A DNA stretch of 9,410 bases. It comes from Bacillota bacterium (lineage in GTDB: Bacteria; Bacillota; Clostridia; Peptostreptococcales; Anaerovoracaceae). Location of the stretch: contig JAEDMR010000073.1 in the NCBI GenBank assembly GCA_016302925.1, forward strand, positions 1 through 9,410. The letters are read 5' to 3'. The translations under genes were made by a program, and so were the position numbers. Positions 1 through 5,773 of this stretch are shown one piece after another. The notes beneath the pieces are model-generated. The model did no database searches. It saw only the letters and a list, made by a program, of their open reading frames with translations, and was not told where the DNA came from. Within the stretch, counting starts at the first letter, position 1. Each line of letters begins with the position of its first letter.

Positions 1-23
1 TTCTGTCTGTTTTTCTCAATCAT
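1..23 (-). CDS. Possible start of a further gene, cut by the left window edge
   Basis: An ATG at 21-23 opens a frame reading MIEKNRQ before the sequence ends. An AAGGA ribosome binding site lies about 10 nt upstream, and a good sigma-A-like promoter (53-81) precedes it after a strong terminator, so a new transcription unit plausibly begins here. Seven codons are too few to identify the product or to prove that it is coding. Confidence 0.35.
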
Positions 24-52
24 TTGAAACGGTTCCTTTCTATACACCACTT

Positions 53-81
53 ATCTTACACCGGCCGGCAGGGATTGTCCA
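53..81 (-). promoter_or_regulatory. Candidate sigma-A promoter for the gene at the left edge
   Basis: On the minus strand, TGGACA (76-81; 5 of 6 matches to TTGACA) and TAAGAT (53-58; 4 of 6 matches to TATAAT) are separated by exactly 17 nt. The elements sit just beyond the U-tract of the terminator at 85-131 and about 30 nt before the candidate start codon at 23. This is the arrangement expected for a new transcription unit. The spacer contains the palindrome CCGGCCGG (61-68). Confidence 0.5.
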
Positions 82-84
82 GAC

Positions 85-131
85 AAAAAAAGACACAGAA
101 CCCTGCCCGAAAACCGGGAAGAGTCTGTGCC
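85..131 (-). terminator. Rho-independent terminator
   Basis: On the minus strand GGCACAGA (124-131) pairs with TCTGTGTC (92-99). Inside it CTCT/AGGG and CCCG/CGGG continue the stem with one mismatch, closed by a GTTTT loop, and seven U residues (85-91) follow. The plus strand has no T-run on the other side, so termination is directional. It closes the transcript that carries the micro-ORF at 186-254, and possibly read-through from the CNNM gene. Confidence 0.85.
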
Positions 132-185
132 AAGCATAAACTGCTTATGAAAAAGAAAACATTTTTCTGAAATCTGCTTGTTTCC

Positions 186-254
186 TTATGCGCCGCAGGC
201 GGTAAAAATAAAGCAAACAGCTGCGATTAATAAAATAGGTACTAAGTTTCTCAT
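186..254 (-). CDS. 22-residue micro-ORF: stand-alone lipoprotein-type signal peptide
   Basis: Twenty-two codons plus TAA. The peptide begins MRNLVPILLI, continues with a hydrophobic run of about 14 residues and ends FIFTACGA. It thus has a short basic n-region, a hydrophobic core and a lipobox-like FTAC, followed by only Gly-Ala. Cleavage by a lipoprotein signal peptidase before Cys20 would leave a lipidated Cys-Gly-Ala and release a 19-residue signal peptide. The evidence that it is translated is an uninterrupted AGAGGAGG Shine-Dalgarno sequence 7 nt before the ATG, a candidate promoter upstream (322-350) and a strong terminator downstream (85-131). I recognise no family. It could be a lipopeptide, a pheromone-like precursor, a type I toxin-like hydrophobic peptide, a dual-function small RNA, or a chance ORF. 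No promoter for an antisense RNA was convincing. Confidence 0.55.
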   Translation of the reverse strand: MRNLVPILLIAAVCFIFTACGA

Positions 255-321
255 CTCGAATCCTCCTCTTGAACTTTCTCAATCCATTACTTTGTCTTTT
301 GCTTTCTCGTTGTGCGCACTT

Positions 322-350
322 TCTATAATATAATCAAAGTATATGCCCAA
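322..350 (-). promoter_or_regulatory. Candidate promoter for the micro-ORF transcript
   Basis: On the minus strand TTGGGC (345-350) and TATAGA (322-327) are 17 nt apart. Each hexamer is only a partial match to consensus (3 and 4 of 6). The run of almost pure A/T just upstream (361-395) could act as an UP element. The predicted start, near 315, falls in the perfect palindrome GTGCGCAC (312-319) and gives a 5' leader of about 60 nt. No intrinsic terminator separates this site from the stop codon of the CNNM gene at 393, so read-through from upstream is an alternative source of transcript. Confidence 0.35.
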
Positions 351-392
351 AAGGTTACATCAGGATTTAAAATTTATTAATATTTTATTATA

Positions 393-1670
393 TTAGGAAG
401 ATGCATCAGCAGAAGCTGCCGGACCGTGATTTCTTCCCCTCAGACCTTTTCCGTCTTTCTGCTCGGCACCGTCGCTTTCTGCGTCGGCAGATTGATCGAG
501 GATGTAGATCTTTACCCGTTCAATCCGTCGGTCGGAAACCGCCATGATTTTCATCTGGTAGTTTTCGAATTCCACAATTCTGCCCACATCGTTTTCGTCC
601 GGTATTTCACCCAGCAGATCGATAATGAACCCGCCGATGGTTTCGCTGCTGTCAGACTGCAGATCGACACCCAGTTCTTCATCCAGATCATCCAGGCTCA
701 CATCACCATCCACAAGATAGATATTTTCATCCACTTTATCGATGATTTCTTCTTCTTCATCATATTCATCGTCAATATCGCCCATGACCTGCTCTATAAT
801 ATCTTCCATGGTGACAATACCGGAGAAACCGCCATACTCATCGATCAGGATCGCAATCTGCTGTTTCGTTTTCTGCAGTTCAAAGAACAGAGAGTCGATA
901 TTTTTCGTTTCCGGCACGAAATATGGCTTGCGGAGAATCGGTTCGATTTCCACCGTCTCGAAGCTGGCTTCCCTGGCCTTGATCAGAAAGTCCTTCACGT
1001 TGAGGATACCGATGATATTATCGGTTTCTTCTCTGCAAACCGGGATCCGGGAATACCGCAGCGTCATTAGATCGTCGATATATTCCTCCGCAGGATCGTC
1101 GATATCGATGAGAAAGACATCGGTACGAGGTGTCATAATTTCGTAGGCCAGCTTATCATCGAAAGCGAAGATACTGTTGATCATCTTCTTGCCTTCTTCT
1201 TTCAGAACGCCGCTTTCCTGCCCCACTTCCAGCATGGACATGACTTCCTCTTCGGAAAAGGAGCCGTCTGCTACATTGGTTTCCTGACGGAAGATTCGCA
1301 GAAGCAGATTGGCCATGGTCATCAAAATCCACGTCACTGGCCGCAGCACGGTAGAAATTCCATTTACAAAAGGCATAAACGCCTCTGACAGTTCCTCATC
1401 ATGCTGAAGTGCCAGCTTCCGCGGGAAAAACTGTCCCAGCACGGTCAGTGCAGCCACATATCCTGCAAAGCTCCAGGCAGAAACTGCGGCAAACCAGCCG
1501 CCTGCGCAGGCAGAAATCAGAAGCAGCAGTTTATTTGCACTCTGATATTTCTCTGTGTTCCGTCCGGCGGCACCAAGGGCCGTATTGATTACTGTAAATA
1601 AACCGTAAACGAAAATACATACAGCGATGACTCCGATCTGACTGGGGACGCTGCCTAGGTCATTTGACAT
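393..1670 (-). CDS. CNNM/CorC-HlyC family membrane protein with CBS pair, divergent transmembrane domain
   Basis: 425 residues. Hydrophobic segments lie at about 11-30, 48-66, 67-82 and 106-127 (CNNM/DUF21 region). They are followed by the linker with SEEEVMSMLEVGQESGVL, a CBS pair (about 178-232 and 243-299, including IMTPRTD, SRIPV and IDEYGGFSGIVTMEDIIE), an acidic stretch (297-308), a CorC_HlyC domain (about 315-392) and a charged Ala/Ser/Asp tail. The family is associated with Mg2+ (and Co2+) efflux or homeostasis, the CBS pair sensing Mg-ATP. The soluble half is canonical, but the membrane half is short: the usual S-G-A-E-T-A-L motif reads TVINTAL, the IGNN segment is absent, and GE..PK reads GQFFPRK. 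Transport activity is therefore doubtful. The start is supported by AGAGG about 9 nt upstream, inside the end of the U32 gene. The 5-nt gap indicates co-transcription and probably translational coupling. The family is certain; the function is not. Confidence 0.93.
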   Translation of the reverse strand: MSNDLGSVPSQIGVIAVCIFVYGLFTVINTALGAAGRNTEKYQSANKLLLLISACAGGWFAAVSAWSFAGYVAALTVLGQFFPRKLALQHDEELSEAFMPFVNGISTVLRPVTWILMTMANLLLRIFRQETNVADGSFSEEEVMSMLEVGQESGVLKEEGKKMINSIFAFDDKLAYEIMTPRTDVFLIDIDDPAEEYIDDLMTLRYSRIPVCREETDNIIGILNVKDFLIKAREASFETVEIEPILRKPYFVPETKNIDSLFFELQKTKQQIAILIDEYGGFSGIVTMEDIIEQVMGDIDDEYDEEEEIIDKVDENIYLVDGDVSLDDLDEELGVDLQSDSSETIGGFIIDLLGEIPDENDVGRIVEFENYQMKIMAVSDRRIERVKIYILDQSADAESDGAEQKDGKGLRGRNHGPAASADASS

Positions 1671-1675
1671 TTTTC

Positions 1676-2920
1676 TTATCCTCTCTTCTTTCTTAACATA
1701 TCATAAGGGCGGACCGGCTGATCCATCCGGATTCGCAAAATCTGCTGCGGATGCGGTGCGGACTGCACCGGCGTTCCCTCTTCGTCGTACATTTCTTTCA
1801 AAGTCTGGGTGAAAAAGTCCCTCCCAGGACCCATGACTTCAATTTCATCGCCCAGGACCATCTTATTCCTCTGCTCTACCGTTGCGATTCCATTCTCCGG
1901 GTCATAATCCAGTACCAGCCCGGTGAAGGAATATTCCCGTGTATAGGCACTGGTCTGATAATTCTGGTCTTTATTGGTCGGCTGATGGAAGTAGAAGCCT
2001 GTGGTGAATTCACGATGGCTTGCCTTCATCATTTCGCTCATCCATTCTTCCCGGAAAATATAGTGCTCCGGATCTTCATAGTAGGCATCAATGGCCCTGC
2101 GGTATGCAGATACCAGTGTTGCAACATAGAAGATGCTCTTCATCCGGCCTTCAATCTTAGCAGATACGATGCCGGCTTCGGCCAGTTCCGGAATATGTTC
2201 GATCATGCAGAGATCTCTGGAATTGAGGATATAGGTTCCTCTTCCGTCTTCCTCCACAGGATAGTATTCTCCCGGCCGCTGTTCTTCCACCAGCGAGTAT
2301 TTCCACCGGCATGGGTGGGCGCAGGCGCCGCGGTTTGCATCCCGTTCAATCATAAAGTTGCTGAGAAGACATCTTCCGGAATAGGAAATGCACATGGCAC
2401 CATGGACAAAAGCCTCCAGTTCCATGTCCTCCGGAATCTGCTGCCGCAGCTGGCGGATTTCCTCGAAGGTCAGTTCTCTGGCAAGAACGATTCGCTTTAC
2501 ACCAAATTTATACCAGAAATTTGCAGTACGGAAGTTTGTCATATTGGCCTGGGTGGACAGATGAATTTCCGCCTCAGGGATAATCTCCTGAATCAGGTCG
2601 ATGATCCCCGGATCACTGACAATATAGGCATCCAGATCCATGTGTATATCCCGCAGCTGCGTCAGATAATCCGTCAGCGGCTGGATATCTTCATTGTGGG
2701 CGAAAATGTTCACCGTCAGATAGCATTTCACGCCTCTGGCATGGGCGAACTCCACCCCTTCCTTCATTTCCTCCAAGGTCATGTTTCCGGCACCGGCCCG
2801 CAGGCTGAACATTTCACCGCCGAAGTAGACGGCATCTGCTCCATAAACTACGGCAATCTTCAGTTTTTCCAGGTCGCCGGCAGGTGCCAGCAGTTCCATT
2901 TTTTTCAATGGTTCGTTCAT
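1676..2920 (-). CDS. trhP: U32-family tRNA uridine 5-hydroxylase (TrhP-like)
   Basis: 414 residues, close in length to B. subtilis YrrO and E. coli YegQ (TrhP). The U32 signature is clear at 170-187 (AFVHGAMCISYSGRCLLS). Cysteines 177, 184, 200 and 204 give the C-x6-C-x15-C-x3-C spacing expected for the iron-sulfur ligands of this family. The N-terminal region (MELLAPAGDLEKLKIAVVYGADAVYFG) and IVSAKIEGRMKS (251-262) are also typical. These proteins, long annotated as peptidases or collagenases, hydroxylate U34 of tRNA to ho5U using a prephenate-derived route. The ATG overlaps the trmR stop as ATGA, and trmR encodes the enzyme that methylates ho5U, so context agrees with family. B. subtilis uses two such proteins (YrrN and YrrO); only one is present here. 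A proteolytic role seems unlikely. Confidence 0.93.
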   Translation of the reverse strand: MNEPLKKMELLAPAGDLEKLKIAVVYGADAVYFGGEMFSLRAGAGNMTLEEMKEGVEFAHARGVKCYLTVNIFAHNEDIQPLTDYLTQLRDIHMDLDAYIVSDPGIIDLIQEIIPEAEIHLSTQANMTNFRTANFWYKFGVKRIVLARELTFEEIRQLRQQIPEDMELEAFVHGAMCISYSGRCLLSNFMIERDANRGACAHPCRWKYSLVEEQRPGEYYPVEEDGRGTYILNSRDLCMIEHIPELAEAGIVSAKIEGRMKSIFYVATLVSAYRRAIDAYYEDPEHYIFREEWMSEMMKASHREFTTGFYFHQPTNKDQNYQTSAYTREYSFTGLVLDYDPENGIATVEQRNKMVLGDEIEVMGPGRDFFTQTLKEMYDEEGTPVQSAPHPQQILRIRMDQPVRPYDMLRKKRG

Positions 2921-3594
2921 ATTTGATTCTTCTCCCTTACCCTGCTGATGGCCAGTCCGTCGCCGCAGGCGATCAGGCTGGTTTCCAGAGCGGGGTGATG
3001 ATAGATGTACTCCATATATTCCTGAAGCCGTCGAATATTCGTCTTATGCCGACGGTCCAGATGTTCCTCGTCTTCTGCCACGCTGCCTCGAAATAACACA
3101 TTGTCCGAAACAATGACACTGCCCGGATGTGTCAGCGGCATGGCTGCATCCAGAAAACGCTTATAATGACTTTTCGCTGCATCGATAAAAAGAAAGTCAA
3201 ACGGTTTTTCACCAGCTTCCGCCAGCTTCTTTATCTCCTCTTCCCCGTCGCCGGGAAGCAGTCGGATGCTATCCTCCAGACCCAGCTTCTTCACATTTTC
3301 TTCAGCAATGCGAAACATTTCTTCAGACTTTTCTATTGTAATAACATGTGCACCTGTCTTCTTCGCAAAATATGCGGCGGAATACCCGACGGCTGTCCCG
3401 ATTTCCAGAATGCGCTCCGGCTGCAGAATCGAAAGAAGTACGTTCAGGAAGTCTTCCGTCTCACGCAAAATGATGGGAACCTGTGCTTCCTCCGCACCAA
3501 TACGCAGTTCCATCAGTTCCTGGCTTTCCGGACTGTAAAAACGGTTCAGATAACCGGTCACCTTTGGATTTGTAATCAGGCTGGTTTTCTCCAT
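2917..3594 (-). CDS. trmR: tRNA 5-hydroxyuridine methyltransferase (TrmR / YrrM), class I SAM-dependent
   Basis: 225 residues. The SAM-binding motif ILEIGTAVGYSA is at 62-73, the acidic residue of motif II is in VITIEKS (84-90), and the metal-binding positions are Asp138 (FIDAAKSHY) and Asp164-Asn165 (IVSDNVL), as in Mg-dependent O-methyltransferases of the TrmR type. TrmR methylates ho5U34 to mo5U34 in tRNAs that read four-fold degenerate codons. Synteny (mltG upstream, U32 hydroxylase downstream with a 4-nt overlap) matches B. subtilis yrrL-yrrM-yrrN/O and favours TrmR over a generic caffeoyl-CoA-type O-methyltransferase. I chose the ATG at 3594 because AAGGA lies 9 nt upstream of AACCATTTT-ATG. 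An in-frame ATG at 3636 would add 14 residues and overlap mltG, but it has no ribosome binding site. Confidence 0.92.
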   Translation of the reverse strand: MEKTSLITNPKVTGYLNRFYSPESQELMELRIGAEEAQVPIILRETEDFLNVLLSILQPERILEIGTAVGYSAAYFAKKTGAHVITIEKSEEMFRIAEENVKKLGLEDSIRLLPGDGEEEIKKLAEAGEKPFDFLFIDAAKSHYKRFLDAAMPLTHPGSVIVSDNVLFRGSVAEDEEHLDRRHKTNIRRLQEYMEYIYHHPALETSLIACGDGLAISRVREKNQI

Positions 3595-3626
3595 AAAATG
3601 GTTTCCTTTCTGTAATATTTCAGGTG

Positions 3627-4694
3627 CTAATACCATAAATTATTCTTTACATTTGCATTATGCTCGTCCAGCGTCTTGCTGTATAACACAGTGCCGTCTT
3701 CGCAGGCGAAGAAGTAATAGTAATCATGCTCCTCATAATTGGCACATGCATCCAGAATCTCTTCCTGCACAGCACAGATCGGTCCGATTGGGACACCGGC
3801 ATATTTATAGGTATTATACGGAGAATCCACTTCCAGATCGGCGTATGTCACATCAATCCGCTTTTCCTGCAGTGCATAGAGAACCGTGCTGTCACTCTGC
3901 AGCGGCATGCCTTTTTTCAAACGATTAAAGAAGACACCGGCAATCATTTTATAATCTTCCGGGAACAGGCTTTCGTCCTGCACCACCGATGCCAGAGAAA
4001 GAAATTCATGCACTGTCATACCCAGTTCATCGATGCGGCTCTGATATGGACTGAGCTTTTCATTCATCAGGTCAAGACAGTATCTGGTCACAGATTCCAC
4101 GGTAGGCTTCTGATCTGTAATTAAGTATGTTTCCGAATAAAGATACCCTTCCAGCGGATACATGATCTGAGGATCCAGTATGCTGTCCGTCAGGAACCAG
4201 TACTGATCAATCAGTTCCCGAAGAAATGATTCATCCGACCAGATCTGCAGTACTTCATTCTTCTCGAAGCCCAGTGCCTCTGCAATGCTTTCTGCAGCGG
4301 CGGGAATGGTGGTGCCTTCAATAATCGTAAATTTTGTCTTTAAAAGATACTGGAAGTCGCCGGTACTGATGATATCAAGTATGGTCTCAAGATCCATCGA
4401 TTTATCCAGTACATACGTATTGGCCTGCGGATTCTCCGGACCGAAGAAACGAACATACAGTTTCGCCATGGTTTTGTTTTTAATGAGACCTGCCTGATCC
4501 AACGCTTCGATGATCTGATAATAGCCGCTTCCGTTTTCAATGGCAACCACAACTTCTTCACTTTCAGCGGATACTGCTCCTGTACCGGATCGAAACAGAG
4601 ATACACCGGTGATGCAGCATACGATAATTACAATCAGAAGAAGGATTGCAATCCACTTTCCTGTTTTTTTCGAATCTTTTTCTTTCATTTTCAT
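3627..4694 (-). CDS. mltG: Endolytic murein transglycosylase MltG (YceG-like)
   Basis: 355 residues. The order is a short basic cytoplasmic tail, one transmembrane helix (about 13-34), a LysM-like region (about 47-113), and the YceG catalytic domain with LEGYLYSETY (181-190), LASVVQDES (234-242), IAGVFFNRLKKGMPLQSDST (251-270) and SPYNTY (291-296). Glu241 aligns with the conserved catalytic glutamate; the glutamate two residues earlier in many homologues is Gln239 here. MltG cuts nascent glycan strands at the outer membrane face and influences strand length and septal or peripheral synthesis. It is followed by trmR after 32 nt, as in B. subtilis. The start at 4694 (MKMKEKD) is preferred. A TTG at 4718 would lengthen the protein by 8 residues but lies inside the hairpin at 4716-4743 with no ribosome binding site. 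AGAAAG before the chosen ATG is only a weak site. Confidence 0.94.
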   Translation of the reverse strand: MKMKEKDSKKTGKWIAILLLIVIIVCCITGVSLFRSGTGAVSAESEEVVVAIENGSGYYQIIEALDQAGLIKNKTMAKLYVRFFGPENPQANTYVLDKSMDLETILDIISTGDFQYLLKTKFTIIEGTTIPAAAESIAEALGFEKNEVLQIWSDESFLRELIDQYWFLTDSILDPQIMYPLEGYLYSETYLITDQKPTVESVTRYCLDLMNEKLSPYQSRIDELGMTVHEFLSLASVVQDESLFPEDYKMIAGVFFNRLKKGMPLQSDSTVLYALQEKRIDVTYADLEVDSPYNTYKYAGVPIGPICAVQEEILDACANYEEHDYYYFFACEDGTVLYSKTLDEHNANVKNNLWY

Positions 4695-4715
4695 ACGGTT
4701 CTTTCTGCATTCAAA

Positions 4716-4743
4716 CAAAGGGACGCTGAAAAACGTCCCTTTG
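4716..4743 (-). terminator. Perfect 10-bp hairpin between efp and mltG, possible partial terminator
   Basis: CAAAGGGACG and CGTCCCTTTG form a perfect 10-bp stem around an 8-nt loop (TTTTTCAG on the minus strand). It starts 18 nt after the efp stop codon. It is followed by only TTTGAATGC rather than a real U-run, so it may attenuate transcription into mltG or stabilise the efp message instead of ending it outright. Confidence 0.5.
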
Positions 4744-4761
4744 CGTTATGGATTCTGTGAA

Positions 4762-5322
4762 TTATTTCGCGCGTCCCAGATATTCTCCGCTTCTGGTATC
4801 GATCTGAATCACTTCGCCTTCCTCGATGAAAATAGGCACCTGAACCACTGCACCGGTTTCTACAGTTGCCGCCTTGGTAACGTTGGTTGCAGTATTACCC
4901 TTGACACCCGGCTCGGTTTCAATTACCTTCAGGTTTACAAAGTTGTCTGCTTCTACCAGGAATGCATTCCCCTTGTAGAATTTGATGGTAGCTTCATCGT
5001 TTTCGCGCATGAACTTGATGGCATCTTCCACCTGCTCAAAAGGCAGAGGAACCTGATCATAGGTTTCCGGATCCATGAAGTAGTACAGATCTCCGTCATT
5101 GTACAGGTACTGCATTCTTCTGGTCTCAATGTGCGCCTTCGGGAATTTGTCCTCTGGGTTGAAGGCTTCTTCTCGGGTCGCACCGGTCAGAATATTCTTA
5201 TACTTGGTTCTGACGAAAGCAGCGCCCTTACCTGGCTTTACATGCTGGAAATCCAGAACTACATGCGGTTCACCGTTAATTTCAAAGGTAATGCCTTTTC
5301 TAAAATCGCTTGCGTTAATCAT
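4762..5322 (-). CDS. efp: Translation elongation factor P
   Basis: 186 residues, the normal length for the family. It has the N-terminal KOW-like domain (about 1-62), the central OB domain (about 68-125) and the C-terminal OB domain (about 130-186) carrying VPIFIEEGEVIQIDTRSGEYLGR. The loop HVKPGKGAAFVRTK places Lys32 at the tip that reaches the peptidyl-transferase centre. In B. subtilis the equivalent Lys32 carries 5-aminopentanol; no modification gene is in this window. EF-P relieves ribosome stalling at consecutive prolines. AGGAG lies 9 nt before the ATG. A strong extended -10 promoter (5371-5399) precedes the gene and a hairpin (4716-4743) follows it, so efp may be made largely from its own transcript. 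Confidence 0.97.
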   Translation of the reverse strand: MINASDFRKGITFEINGEPHVVLDFQHVKPGKGAAFVRTKYKNILTGATREEAFNPEDKFPKAHIETRRMQYLYNDGDLYYFMDPETYDQVPLPFEQVEDAIKFMRENDEATIKFYKGNAFLVEADNFVNLKVIETEPGVKGNTATNVTKAATVETGAVVQVPIFIEEGEVIQIDTRSGEYLGRAK

Positions 5323-5370
5323 TTTTTATCTCTCCTGTCATAAAAGTCATAAAAAGTAAATCTATACTTT

Positions 5371-5399
5371 AGTATACCAAATCTTTATGAACGAAACAA
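5371..5399 (-). promoter_or_regulatory. Extended -10 promoter of efp with overlapping dyad
   Basis: On the minus strand TTGTTT (5394-5399) and TATACT (5371-5376; 5 of 6 matches) are 17 nt apart, and TGG just before the -10 element supplies an extended -10. It lies between the YlbF-family stop codon (5404) and the efp start (5322), giving a leader of about 40 nt. The -10 element is one arm of an inverted repeat, TATACT-N2-AGTATA on the plus strand at 5363-5376, that also covers the likely start site. This could be an operator. Confidence 0.7.
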
Positions 5400-5403
5400 G
5401 TAC

Positions 5404-5754
5404 TTATTTTAACATATCTGCCATATCGCCGATGCCGACAGCTTCTCCAATAATCTTATACACATCATTCATCATGAGAGAAAAGCGCATCTGGGCTTCC
5501 ATGTACTGCATGGCAAGCGGGTCCCGCATCATGATGGCATAAAGCTGCTGTGCCTGGGCCATCATTTCCGCATTCATCTGCTCGCCCATCATCTGTTTCG
5601 CCTGCAGTTCAAACTGTTTCGCCTGGACCTCTTTTACCATAGCCGCCAGTTCCGGATTGGCATCCACCTGCTTTTTCAGTGCATCATACTGGATGAATTC
5701 CTGGGATGCTTTGATTGCCTGTGCCAGTCCGTGGGCCTGATCGTAAACATTCAT
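5404..5754 (-). CDS. YlbF-family protein, Met-rich, next to RNase J
   Basis: 116 residues, predicted almost entirely alpha-helical. The opening NVYDQAHGLAQAIKASQEF and the later RDPLAMQYMEAQMRF fit the YlbF/YmcA (Com_YlbF) family. In B. subtilis YlbF, YmcA and YaaT form a complex that steers RNase Y. This protein has no cysteine at all, so it cannot supply Fe-S ligands as in that complex, and 16 of its 116 residues are methionine, concentrated in 55-95. The start at 5754 is fixed by AGGAGG 6 nt upstream; extending to 5826 would overlap RNase J by about 50 nt and add an atypical Arg-rich leader. It begins 19 nt after the RNase J stop, so the two are probably co-transcribed. Its partner is unknown; which YlbF subfamily it belongs to is uncertain. 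Confidence 0.85.
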   Translation of the reverse strand: MNVYDQAHGLAQAIKASQEFIQYDALKKQVDANPELAAMVKEVQAKQFELQAKQMMGEQMNAEMMAQAQQLYAIMMRDPLAMQYMEAQMRFSLMMNDVYKIIGEAVGIGDMADMLK

Positions 5755-5773
5755 CTTCTTCCTCCTCGAAAAA

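Noticed and set aside
324..334. Two overlapping perfect TATAAT boxes on the plus strand, possible antisense promoter toward the CNNM gene
   Set aside because: No acceptable -35 element at 16-18 nt; best explained as the A/T-rich complement of the minus-strand promoter region.
393..1670. Reading the CNNM/CorC gene as a hemolysin virulence factor
   Set aside because: The HlyC/CorC name is historical; the domains are those of ion-homeostasis proteins and nothing here indicates cytolysis.
1751..2926. Plus-strand open frame of 391 codons opposite the U32 gene
   Set aside because: It mirrors the conserved U32 gene in the opposite strand; the translation is rich in Phe, His and Ile with no family motif and no ribosome binding site.
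3972..3995. Gln239 in place of a common Glu in the MltG active-site motif, suggesting an inactive enzyme
   Set aside because: The second glutamate of the motif (Glu241), which aligns with the catalytic one, is kept, and Gln at the first position is acceptable in the family as I recall it.
4695..4718. TTG start adding 8 residues (MFECRKNR) to MltG
   Set aside because: The TTG is the last part of a stable hairpin and has no Shine-Dalgarno sequence; the ATG at 4694 gives a normal short basic tail before the membrane helix.
4540..5343. Plus-strand open frame of 267 codons across mltG and efp
   Set aside because: It spans two well-identified minus-strand genes and their hairpin, shows no recognisable domain, and is antisense to efp and mltG.
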